NCBI RefSeq assembly: GCF_011077955.1
Contig: NZ_JAALBX010000002.1
Span: 372,001 to 436,000, forward strand
Direction of reading: 5' to 3'
DNA: 64,000 nt
Source: Citrobacter freundii
GTDB lineage: Bacteria > Pseudomonadota > Gammaproteobacteria > Enterobacterales > Enterobacteriaceae
The notes under the pieces were generated by a model. It saw nothing but the letters and a program-made list of their open reading frames with translations, had not been told where the DNA came from and did not search any database. Within the stretch, counting starts at the first letter, position 1; each line of letters opens with the position of its first letter. Shown one piece after another: positions 10,171 through 17,440 of this stretch. The position numbers and the translations under genes are program-made.

Positions 10171-11286
10171 TTATTTTTCGAGTGGCGAACCCTGCTCTTC
10201 CAGGGCGTCAATGGCTTCGCTGGCAGACTGTTGCGGGGCGGGGGCTTCCTGAACCCATACCGAGAACAGGCGCCACGAGACCGCTAACAGCACCGGGCCA
10301 ATAAACAGGCCAATCATCCCGAAGGCAATAAGTCCGCCAATCACACCAGAGAGAATCAGTACCATCGGCAAGTCTGCGCCCATGCGGATAAGGACCGGTC
10401 GGATAACGTTATCCATCAGCCCCACTACACAACTCCACACCAGCAACACGGTTCCCCAGGTGGTGTCGCCAGTCCAGTAGAGCCAAATGATTGAGGGCAC
10501 TAAAACCACCAATGGGCCTAACTGCACCAGGCAGCTCAGCATCATCACCACCGTTAATACGGTCGCATAGGGAACGCCAGAAATCGCAAGACCGATACCG
10601 CCGAGAATAGCCTGCGCCAGCGCGGTCACCACGACGCCTAACGCCACGGCGCGAATCGCCTGGCCTGCTAATAGCACGGCCGCATCGCCGCGGCTTGCCG
10701 CCAGTCGAATGGCGAAATGGCGGATCCCAAAGGCCACTTTTTCCCCGCGCCAGTACAACAGGGCGCTGAACAGCAGCATCAGTACGCAGTGGATAACCAA
10801 TTGACCCACATGCGCCGCCTGGCCGATAAACCAGGTCGTGGTGCTGCCAATATAGGGGCGAACCTTAGCCATAATGGCGCTGCCGCCGCTCTCCAGAAGG
10901 TTATGCCAGCCGGCATACAGTTTATCCCCCACCAGCGGAATACTGTTCAGCCAGTCAAGATCCGGCATGACGCTATGGCCTTTCGCTATCCAGTCAATAA
11001 CCGGCCCGCTGTTGTCGACGAGGCTATTAACCAACAGCGCAATCGGGATAATAAACAACAGGATCAGCAGTACCATCATGACCAGCACCGCCAGAAACCG
11101 ACGGCCCCACAGCATACGCTGAAGGCGAATCATTAATGGCCATGTGGCGATGACCACCGTCCCGGCCCATGCGAAACCAAGAATAAAAGGTCGCACTATC
11201 CACAAGCAGGCGATAATCATGACCGATAAAAACAACACGGACAGCAGCATGCGCGGCACGTCCACAGGTTGACGAGAATTAATCAT
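10171..11286 (-). CDS. ydiK: AI-2E family inner-membrane transporter YdiK
   Basis: A 371-residue polytopic membrane protein of the AI-2E/PerM (UPF0118) family. Hydrophobic segments occur near residues 11-60, 150-170, 195-275 and 300-340. The start chosen is the ATG at 11286 (MINSRQP..., preceded by GAAGG), which aligns with E. coli YdiK; a longer ORF from 11334 has no family support. The substrate is unknown for YdiK. PurR regulation of ydiK is reported in E. coli, but I did not find a clear PurR box here. Confidence 0.92.
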   Translation of the reverse strand: MINSRQPVDVPRMLLSVLFLSVMIIACLWIVRPFILGFAWAGTVVIATWPLMIRLQRMLWGRRFLAVLVMMVLLILLFIIPIALLVNSLVDNSGPVIDWIAKGHSVMPDLDWLNSIPLVGDKLYAGWHNLLESGGSAIMAKVRPYIGSTTTWFIGQAAHVGQLVIHCVLMLLFSALLYWRGEKVAFGIRHFAIRLAASRGDAAVLLAGQAIRAVALGVVVTALAQAILGGIGLAISGVPYATVLTVVMMLSCLVQLGPLVVLVPSIIWLYWTGDTTWGTVLLVWSCVVGLMDNVIRPVLIRMGADLPMVLILSGVIGGLIAFGMIGLFIGPVLLAVSWRLFSVWVQEAPAPQQSASEAIDALEEQGSPLEK

Positions 11287-11627
11287 AATGACCTTCACAA
11301 AGTGATGCGCCAAAAGCGCGGCGCGAAATCGCATTCCACTGATGCCGCTAAATGATGAGGGATTTCAGCGGGTTTTACGAGTCCCGAACAGGCAGTAAAT
11401 CCCCTGGGCGAGTCTGAAAAAATGTGATACAAACGAGATGTCAGCACGCAAACGATAACCTGGAAAATGGCCCACAGCGCTTCTGCTGTGCCGGACCTGA
11501 GCCGTACTGGTGAATGCCGTTTTCACGTTGGCTTCTCCGCGCTGTCCTTGCCCACTATGACGAATAATAATGTCTGCTCAGACAGACTGTTTACTCACAA
11601 CTATACGATCTGGCAGGTTTAAGGTTC
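11287..11627. other. Intergenic region between divergent ydiK and ydiJ
   Basis: 341 bases containing the divergent promoters of ydiK (leftward) and ydiJ (rightward). A 62-codon ORF at 11570 runs into ydiJ in another frame and is not supported. No clear operator or RNA is visible. Confidence 0.4.
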
Positions 11628-14600
11628 ATGATCCCACAAATTTCTCAGGCGCCGGGGCTCGTTCAACTGGTCGTCAATTATTTGCAGGCACTGGAACAAC
11701 AGGGTTTTACCGGCGATACCGCCACCCATTATGCCGACCGGCTAACAATGGCGACCGATAACAGCATCTATCAGCTGTTGCCCGATGCGGTGATTTTCCC
11801 GCGCTCCACGGCGGATGTGGCGCTGATTGCCCGACTCGCCGATGACCCGCGCTTCGCGTCGCTGATCTTTACCCCGCGCGGCGGCGGTACCGGCACCAAC
11901 GGACAGGCGTTGAACAGCGGTATCATTGTCGATATGTCGCGCTATATGAACCGCATTCTTGAAATCAACCCTGAAGAAGGGTGGGTGCGCGTTGAAGCCG
12001 GTGTTATTAAAGATCAGTTGAACGACTACCTCAAACCGTACGGCTATTTCTTCGCACCGGAACTCTCTACCAGCAACCGCGCTACCCTGGGTGGCATGAT
12101 CAATACCGATGCCTCCGGGCAGGGCTCGCTGGTCTATGGCAAAACCTCGGACCATGTCCTTGGCGTGCGGGCGGTCTTACTTGGCGGTGATATTCTCGAT
12201 ACCCACGACATGTCTGCCGCGCTTGCGCAAGAATTAGGACGTGAGCCCGGCCCGATTGGGCGCATTTATCACACCGTGGCAACGCGCTGTCGCGAGCAGC
12301 GGCCACTGATTCTCGAAAAATTCCCCAAACTGAACCGCTTTTTAACCGGCTATGATCTGAAAAACGTCTATAACGACGATCTGAGCCGCTTTAATTTGAC
12401 GCGTATTTTGACCGGTTCTGAAGGCACACTGGCGTTTATCACCGAGGCGCGACTGGATATTACACCGCTGCCGAAAGTGCGCCAGTTAGTGAATGTCAAA
12501 TACGACTCGTTTGATTCCGCGCTACGCAACGCGCCGTTTATGGTACAAGCGCAGGCGCTGTCCGTGGAAACCGTCGATTCCAAAGTTCTTAATCTGGCGC
12601 GGGAAGATATCGTCTGGCATTCGGTGAAAGAACTGATTACCGATGTGCCGGATAAAACGCTGCTTGGGCTGAATATTGTTGAATTCGCCGGCGACGACGA
12701 GGCGCTGATAGACCGTCAGGTGAGGTCGCTGTGCGACCGGCTTGATGAGTTGATGGCGCGCGGCGAAGGCGGCGTGATTGGCTGGCAGGTGTGCGCAGAC
12801 CTGAAAAGTGTCGAGCGTATTTATGCGATGCGTAAAAAAGCGGTGGGTCTGCTTGGCAATGCGAAGGGCACGGCGAAGCCAATTCCGTTCGCAGAAGACA
12901 CCTGCGTGCCGCCAGAACATCTTGCGGATTACATCGTCGAGTTTCGCGCCTTGCTTGATAGCCACGGCCTGAGTTACGGCATGTTTGGCCACGTTGATGC
13001 AGGCGTGCTGCACGTGCGCCCGGCGCTGGATATGTGCGACCCGCACCAGGAAGTGTTGATGAAGCGCATCTCCGATGACGTGGTTGCGCTGACGGCGAAA
13101 TACGGCGGTTTATTATGGGGCGAGCACGGTAAGGGCTTTCGCGCCGAATACAGCCCCGCGTTCTTCGGCGAGGAGTTGTATCACGAGCTGCGGCTCATCA
13201 AAGCGGTATTCGATCCGAAAAACCGCCTGAACCCAGGGAAAATCTGCCCGCCAGCCGGGCTTGACGCGCCGATGAAAAAGGTCGACGACGTTAAACGCGG
13301 CACGTTTGACCGTCAGATCCCGATTGCGGTGCGCAGCGCCTGGCGCGGTGCAATGGAGTGTAACGGCAACGGGTTATGCTTTAATTTTGACGTCAAAAGC
13401 CCGATGTGCCCGTCGATGAAAATCACCAGCAACCGCATTCACTCACCTAAAGGGCGCGCGACGCTTGTGCGTGAATGGTTGCGCCTGCTTGAAGATCGCG
13501 GCGTTGACCCCATCAAGCTTGAAAAAAGCCTGCCGGAAAAACGCGCCAGTCTGCGCACGCTGATTGAGCGCACCCGTAATTCATGGCATGCGCAGCGCGG
13601 GGAATATGACTTCTCCCATGAAGTAAAAGAAGCCATGTCCGGCTGCCTTGCCTGTAAAGCCTGCTCGACCCAGTGTCCGATTAAAATCGATGTTCCGGAA
13701 TTCCGTTCACGCTTTTTGCAGCTCTACCACACCCGTTATTTACGCCCGGTGCGCGATCATGTGGTCGCGACCGTTGAAAGCTACGCGCCGCTGATGGCGC
13801 GCGCGCCGAAAGTGTTTAACTTTTTTATGAGCCAGCCGTGGGCAAAAAGCCTGACGGCGAAACACATTGGCATGGTTGATGTGCCGCTGCTGTCTACCCC
13901 TACGTTACAACAGCAACTGGTGGGGCATCGCAGCGCCAATATGACGCTTGAGGAGCTTGAGTCTCTGAGCAGTGCCGAGCGCGATCGCACCGTGCTGGTG
14001 GTTCAGGACCCGTTTACCAGCTATTACGACGCGCAAGTTGTCGCCGATTTTGTCCGGCTGATTGAAAAGTTAGGCTTTAATCCGGTCGTGCTGCCGTTTT
14101 CGCCCAATGGCAAAGCGCAACACATTAAAGGCTTCCTTGACCGCTTTGCCCGCACCGCGCGTAAAACTTCTGAGTTTCTTAATCGTGTCGCGAAGCTGGG
14201 TATGCCGATGGTGGGCGTCGATCCCGCGTTGGTACTGTGCTATCGCGATGAATACCGCCAGGCGATTGGCGAGGCGCGGGGTGATTTTACCGTACTGCTG
14301 GTGCATGAATGGCTCACGCAGGTATTTGAGCATAACGTTGCCGCGCCGGTTGTCGGCGAATCCTGGTATTTGTTCGGCCATTGTACGGAAGTGACCGCGC
14401 TGCCAGGTGCAACCGGTCAGTGGGCGGCGCTCTTTGCGCATCTCGGCGCGAAGCTTGAAACGGTCAGCGTCGGCTGCTGCGGCATGGCGGGCACCTACGG
14501 ACATGAAAAGGCTAATCACGCTAACTCGCTCGGCATTTACGAGCTGTCGTGGCATCAGGCGATGCAACGTCTGCCGCGCAATCGCTGTCTGGCGACCGGC

Positions 14601-14684
14601 TATTCCTGCCGAAGCCAGGTGAAGCGCATTGAAGGCAATGGCGTGCGCCACCCCCTACAGGCAATGCTGGAGATAATGGGATGA
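11628..14684 (+). CDS. ydiJ: FAD / 4Fe-4S D-2-hydroxyglutarate dehydrogenase YdiJ
   Basis: A 1018-residue fused flavin and iron-sulfur oxidoreductase. Residues ~45-270 form the FAD-binding type 4 domain (TPRGGGTGTNGQAL; ATLGGMINTDASGQGS), ~280-545 the FAD-oxidase C-terminal domain ending in DPKNRLNPGKI, and ~669-685 a ferredoxin-type cluster motif (CLACKACSTQCP). A C-terminal cysteine-rich part includes SVGCCGMAGTYG. Homologues oxidise D-2-hydroxyglutarate; that activity is inferred from family. The ATG follows TTTAAGGTTC. The stop overlaps the menI start by four bases (ATGA), so the two are probably co-translated. Confidence 0.93.
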   Translation: MIPQISQAPGLVQLVVNYLQALEQQGFTGDTATHYADRLTMATDNSIYQLLPDAVIFPRSTADVALIARLADDPRFASLIFTPRGGGTGTNGQALNSGIIVDMSRYMNRILEINPEEGWVRVEAGVIKDQLNDYLKPYGYFFAPELSTSNRATLGGMINTDASGQGSLVYGKTSDHVLGVRAVLLGGDILDTHDMSAALAQELGREPGPIGRIYHTVATRCREQRPLILEKFPKLNRFLTGYDLKNVYNDDLSRFNLTRILTGSEGTLAFITEARLDITPLPKVRQLVNVKYDSFDSALRNAPFMVQAQALSVETVDSKVLNLAREDIVWHSVKELITDVPDKTLLGLNIVEFAGDDEALIDRQVRSLCDRLDELMARGEGGVIGWQVCADLKSVERIYAMRKKAVGLLGNAKGTAKPIPFAEDTCVPPEHLADYIVEFRALLDSHGLSYGMFGHVDAGVLHVRPALDMCDPHQEVLMKRISDDVVALTAKYGGLLWGEHGKGFRAEYSPAFFGEELYHELRLIKAVFDPKNRLNPGKICPPAGLDAPMKKVDDVKRGTFDRQIPIAVRSAWRGAMECNGNGLCFNFDVKSPMCPSMKITSNRIHSPKGRATLVREWLRLLEDRGVDPIKLEKSLPEKRASLRTLIERTRNSWHAQRGEYDFSHEVKEAMSGCLACKACSTQCPIKIDVPEFRSRFLQLYHTRYLRPVRDHVVATVESYAPLMARAPKVFNFFMSQPWAKSLTAKHIGMVDVPLLSTPTLQQQLVGHRSANMTLEELESLSSAERDRTVLVVQDPFTSYYDAQVVADFVRLIEKLGFNPVVLPFSPNGKAQHIKGFLDRFARTARKTSEFLNRVAKLGMPMVGVDPALVLCYRDEYRQAIGEARGDFTVLLVHEWLTQVFEHNVAAPVVGESWYLFGHCTEVTALPGATGQWAALFAHLGAKLETVSVGCCGMAGTYGHEKANHANSLGIYELSWHQAMQRLPRNRCLATGYSCRSQVKRIEGNGVRHPLQAMLEIMG

Positions 14685-15091
14685 TCTGGAAACGCAGTGC
14701 GACGCTTGAAGCGCTCAACACCATGGGGCATGACAACATGGTTGGGCTGCTGGATATCACGTTCACTCATATTGGCAATGAAACGCTCGAAGCCACGATG
14801 CCCGTGGATAATCGCACTCGCCAGCCGTTTGGATTGCTGCACGGCGGCGCCTCGGTGGTGCTGGCGGAAACGCTCGGCTCGGTAGCGGGCTATCTATGCA
14901 CCGAAGGGGAACAGAAGGTGGTTGGCCTTGAAATAAACGCAAACCATCTGCGTTCCGCCCGGGCGGGAATGGTGCGCGGCGTGTGTCGCGCTGTGCACCT
15001 CGGGCGCCGTCACCAGGTGTGGCAAATCGATATCTATGATGAACAAAACAAACTCTGCTGTACGTCACGCCTGACCACGTCGGTGGTCTGA
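14681..15091 (+). CDS. menI: 1,4-dihydroxy-2-naphthoyl-CoA hydrolase MenI (YdiI)
   Basis: A 136-residue hot-dog-fold thioesterase of the PaaI/YdiI type, releasing 1,4-dihydroxy-2-naphthoate from its CoA ester in menaquinone synthesis. The catalytic region LLHGGASVVLAETLGS (about residues 53-68) contains the His and Glu used by the family. Length is identical to E. coli YdiI (136). It overlaps ydiJ by four bases. Confidence 0.95.
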   Translation: MIWKRSATLEALNTMGHDNMVGLLDITFTHIGNETLEATMPVDNRTRQPFGLLHGGASVVLAETLGSVAGYLCTEGEQKVVGLEINANHLRSARAGMVRGVCRAVHLGRRHQVWQIDIYDEQNKLCCTSRLTTSVV

Positions 15092-15217
15092 TACCGTTCC
15101 CGGATCACAAAAGTGGTCCGGGAACACCGAAATACCTTGCCGCTCCGCTCGCCTGAATTCCGCTCTGTTCCTATACTTTAGTTCGCAGTATGTACTGCTT
15201 TTTGTTCGGAGCCGTCC

Positions 15218-15316
15218 ATGAAAGCCATCATTATGACCATGATGAAAGAGCCGCCGAAAGATCCGGATAAATGGTTTGAACTGGAAGGGAGAAGAACCCG
15301 GGAAAACAGGAAATAG
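15218..15316 (+). CDS. Predicted 32-residue small protein
   Basis: A short ORF of 32 codons beginning MKAIIMTMMKEPPKDPDKW and ending in a basic tail. Composition is a hydrophobic Met/Ile start followed by a charged region; no transmembrane helix is convincing. The sequence before the ATG (CGGAGCCGTCC) has GGAG nine bases upstream. It lies 126 bases after menI and 35 bases before the next small ORF, so the two could share a transcript. I do not recognise a family. Confidence 0.4.
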   Translation: MKAIIMTMMKEPPKDPDKWFELEGRRTRENRK

Positions 15317-15351
15317 CGGTCACGCAACCTATGCACTCGCCTGGAGGTAAT

Positions 15352-15552
15352 ATGTCTCAGCAACCTGATGTTGATCCGATCCCCTCGGACAGACCGATTA
15401 CCGATGACCCTGAACGTTTGCCGCCAGAGGATATCGATCCTCTGGACCCGGATCTTCCTGACATTGAGGACCCGGATATCCTGCCAAAAGATGATCTTGA
15501 CCCGGACGTGCCAGCCATTGACGACCCCGACAGGCAAGTCCGGCCTTTATGA
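15352..15552 (+). CDS. Small acidic Asp/Pro-rich protein (66 aa)
   Basis: Begins at the ATG at 15352, directly after a perfect GGAGGT ribosome-binding site (15343-15348); an upstream in-frame ATG at 15331 lacks one. About a third of the residues are Asp or Glu and about a fifth Pro, arranged as repeated DPD/DP(D/E)-like units (ITDDPE, DIDPLDPDLP, DLDPDVP). It has no signal peptide, helix or cysteine and is probably disordered and very acidic. Such low-complexity ORFs can be spurious, but the ribosome-binding site argues for translation. No function is assigned. Confidence 0.55.
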   Translation: MSQQPDVDPIPSDRPITDDPERLPPEDIDPLDPDLPDIEDPDILPKDDLDPDVPAIDDPDRQVRPL

Positions 15553-16133
15553 CAGGTTTTTTATGAAATGTTGAATCGTAATACGGTGGCGGCGTTAATA
15601 TAGCCGCCAGACAGACCGGGTAGCGAATGCTACCCGGTTGATGCATTTCTTTAAACAATGGCATTTAGTCGCATTACGCTACTTTTAATTCGCCAGAGCA
15701 TTAACACCCTACTACGTAAAAGGCACTCATAATTCCATTTTATGGAAAGCTTTGAATTATAAATTAAATGAATTTATGCCGGCATTAATCTGAAATCACA
15801 CATGTAACGATTTGTTTAAATCATTAGTTAACATAGTAAATATTATAATATTATATTAAAAATGCCATCGGGTATCGCTAACTCTTTGATGTCGATGCTG
15901 ATTATATCTCATGACACATGTTTAACGGTATATATTAATTCATCGAATGAATATATTCTTGTTATCTTAAAAGATGAATCTTTTCTTCTAATGGTGTAAC
16001 TGCGAGTTAGGCATTAACATGTTCACACGACTTTTTGAATATGTAGGCAGAGGGTCACATTAACATAGTTTTATTAAAGCCTCATGTAATGGATGGGGGC
16101 GTAATTGATTAGGCATTTATTCAAGGAAAGGCT
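15553..16133. other. Intergenic region upstream of the fimbrial operon
   Basis: 581 bases. The first ~90 hold the 29-base palindromic element. From about 15690 onward the DNA becomes strongly AT-rich with runs such as TATTATAATATTATATT, unlike the core genes around it. I see no GATC site in 15840-16130, so Pap-type Dam switching is not supported, and I found no pair of inverted repeats bounding a fimS-like invertible promoter. It should contain the fimbrial promoter and possible H-NS targets. Confidence 0.5.
15616..15644 (+). repeat. 29-base palindromic element, left copy
   Basis: CCGGGTAGC-GAAT-GCTACCCGG followed by TTGATGC: a 9-bp perfect stem with a four-base loop. A copy differing at one loop base, in the same orientation, lies at 22839-22867 at the other edge of the fimbrial cluster. 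No T-run follows, so it is not a standard terminator; it resembles a REP-type intergenic repeat. Confidence 0.8.
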
Positions 16134-16664
16134 ATGAAAAAAAATGTATTTACCGCTGTAATCACTACTGCTGCTCTGTTAAGTTCTGCCGCCTATGCCG
16201 CAGACGGGGCTGTAAAATTTACCGGTGAGGTTATTGATGAACAATGTACGGTAGACATTGGCGGCGCAAGCCCAATGGAAGTACCGTTGGGTCGCGTATC
16301 AAAAGCGGTTTTTAAAGCGACTGCAGGAACAGATGCATCAACCACTAAATTCACCATTATTCTTAAAGATTGTCCGGCTACGTTGACAAATGCAAAAGTA
16401 AAATTTGAAGGTGCCCCTGATCCGACTGATACCGCATTGCTGGCTATAGACGCTGTTACCGGTGCCGCAACGGGTGTTGCCATTAAATTAATGACTGCCG
16501 ATAAAGCGCAGTTAGGTCTGCATCAAACCAACAGCTATTCCTACGCGCTGGAATCAGGCAAGGAAAATAAACTGGACTTCTATGCAGCATATCGCTCTAC
16601 CAGTGCCACAGTAGGTGTTGGTCCGGCGAACGCAGTAGCAAACTTCACGATTAATTACGATTAA
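16134..16664 (+). CDS. Major fimbrial subunit (type 1 FimA-like pilin)
   Basis: A 176-residue secreted pilin with a typical Sec signal (Lys-rich start, hydrophobic core, cleavage likely after AYA near residue 22). The mature part has the two cysteines of the pilin fold (EQCTVDIGG and LKDCPATL), an N-terminal donor strand with alternating residues, and a C-terminal beta strand (ANFTINYD) recognised by the chaperone. In chaperone-usher systems this protein forms the rod. It is first in the operon with ribosome-binding site AAGGAAAGGCT. A GC-rich hairpin follows it before the chaperone gene, consistent with higher expression of this subunit. Confidence 0.93.
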   Translation: MKKNVFTAVITTAALLSSAAYAADGAVKFTGEVIDEQCTVDIGGASPMEVPLGRVSKAVFKATAGTDASTTKFTIILKDCPATLTNAKVKFEGAPDPTDTALLAIDAVTGAATGVAIKLMTADKAQLGLHQTNSYSYALESGKENKLDFYAAYRSTSATVGVGPANAVANFTINYD

Positions 16665-16679
16665 TTTTAGCCATATATT

Positions 16680-16696
16680 GCGGGGCGGGTCCCCGC
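16680..16696 (+). promoter_or_regulatory. GC-rich hairpin between pilin and chaperone genes
   Basis: GCGGGG-CGGGT-CCCCGC (6-bp GC stem) followed by GTTTC. It lies 15 bases after the pilin stop and 16 before the chaperone start. It probably attenuates read-through or protects the pilin mRNA 3' end, as seen in other fimbrial operons; function is inferred. Confidence 0.55.
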
Positions 16697-16712
16697 GTTT
16701 CAGGATTCAAAA

Positions 16713-17390
16713 ATGAGTGTTATGCGTAATAGGGTCATTGCAGGCTTGCTATTGGCTGCATGTAGTTCCTGTGTTAATGCCGGTATTGTGGTAAGCGGCA
16801 CCCGTGTGATTTTTAACGGTGCTAAAAAAGAAGCCGCAATTAATGTGAGCAATCCGGACCAAATTCCTTATTTGATTCAGTCATGGATTGAACCGCCGAC
16901 AGGTTCCACAGAAAAAGCGCCGTTTATTATTACGCCGCCTTTGTTTCGTTTAGATAAAGGCCAACAAAACACGGTGCGCATTGTCCGTAAGGGCAGCATG
17001 CCTGAAGATAAAGAATCGTTATACTGGATAGATATTAAAGGTATTCCTTCTGCGCCGCGTCGTGAAAATACGCTGCAAATTGCGGTAAAAACTCGGTTTA
17101 AGTTGATTTATCGTCCGGCATCGTTGGTCGATGTATCGCTTGAAGATCAGGCGGGAAAATTAGTATGGCAGAAAGCGGGCAGTCATATTCAGGTGAAAAA
17201 CCCAACCCCATATGTGATTAATTTCAACGTGATCACCGTTAACGGAAAAGAAGTTGACGATGTCAGCTATGTTTTGCCCGGTACTACAGCGACTTTCGCT
17301 CTACCTGCAAATGCCGCAAGCGGGGATGTGACTTTTAAAATCATCAATGATTATGGCGGTATTGGAGAAGTTCATCGCGCCAGTATTTAA
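16713..17390 (+). CDS. Periplasmic fimbrial chaperone
   Basis: A 225-residue PapD/FimC-like chaperone that folds pilins by donor-strand complementation and delivers them to the usher. A signal peptide ends near residue 23 (VNA). The two immunoglobulin-like domains show the classical motifs GTRVIFNGAKKEAAINVSN, PYLIQSW, the G1 strand around QNTVRIV, LYWIDIKGIP and KTRFKLIYRP. The short F1-G1 loop places it in the FGS class that builds rod-like fimbriae. It lies between pilin and usher genes. Confidence 0.94.
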   Translation: MSVMRNRVIAGLLLAACSSCVNAGIVVSGTRVIFNGAKKEAAINVSNPDQIPYLIQSWIEPPTGSTEKAPFIITPPLFRLDKGQQNTVRIVRKGSMPEDKESLYWIDIKGIPSAPRRENTLQIAVKTRFKLIYRPASLVDVSLEDQAGKLVWQKAGSHIQVKNPTPYVINFNVITVNGKEVDDVSYVLPGTTATFALPANAASGDVTFKIINDYGGIGEVHRASI

Positions 17391-17440
17391 ATAGATGCTT
17401 TCAGGGACAGGAGTTGAAGTAAATAAATGGATTCCATAAA

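Noticed and set aside
12522-13046. A 174-codon leftward ORF inside ydiJ
   Set aside because: Antisense shadow of a GC-rich gene. Other long reverse ORFs in ydiJ (for example 14070-14651) were dismissed for the same reason.
15645-16133. A phase-variable invertible promoter before the fimbrial operon
   Set aside because: I looked for a pair of separated inverted repeats like fimS and for GATC pairs like pap. I found neither, and no recombinase gene lies nearby.
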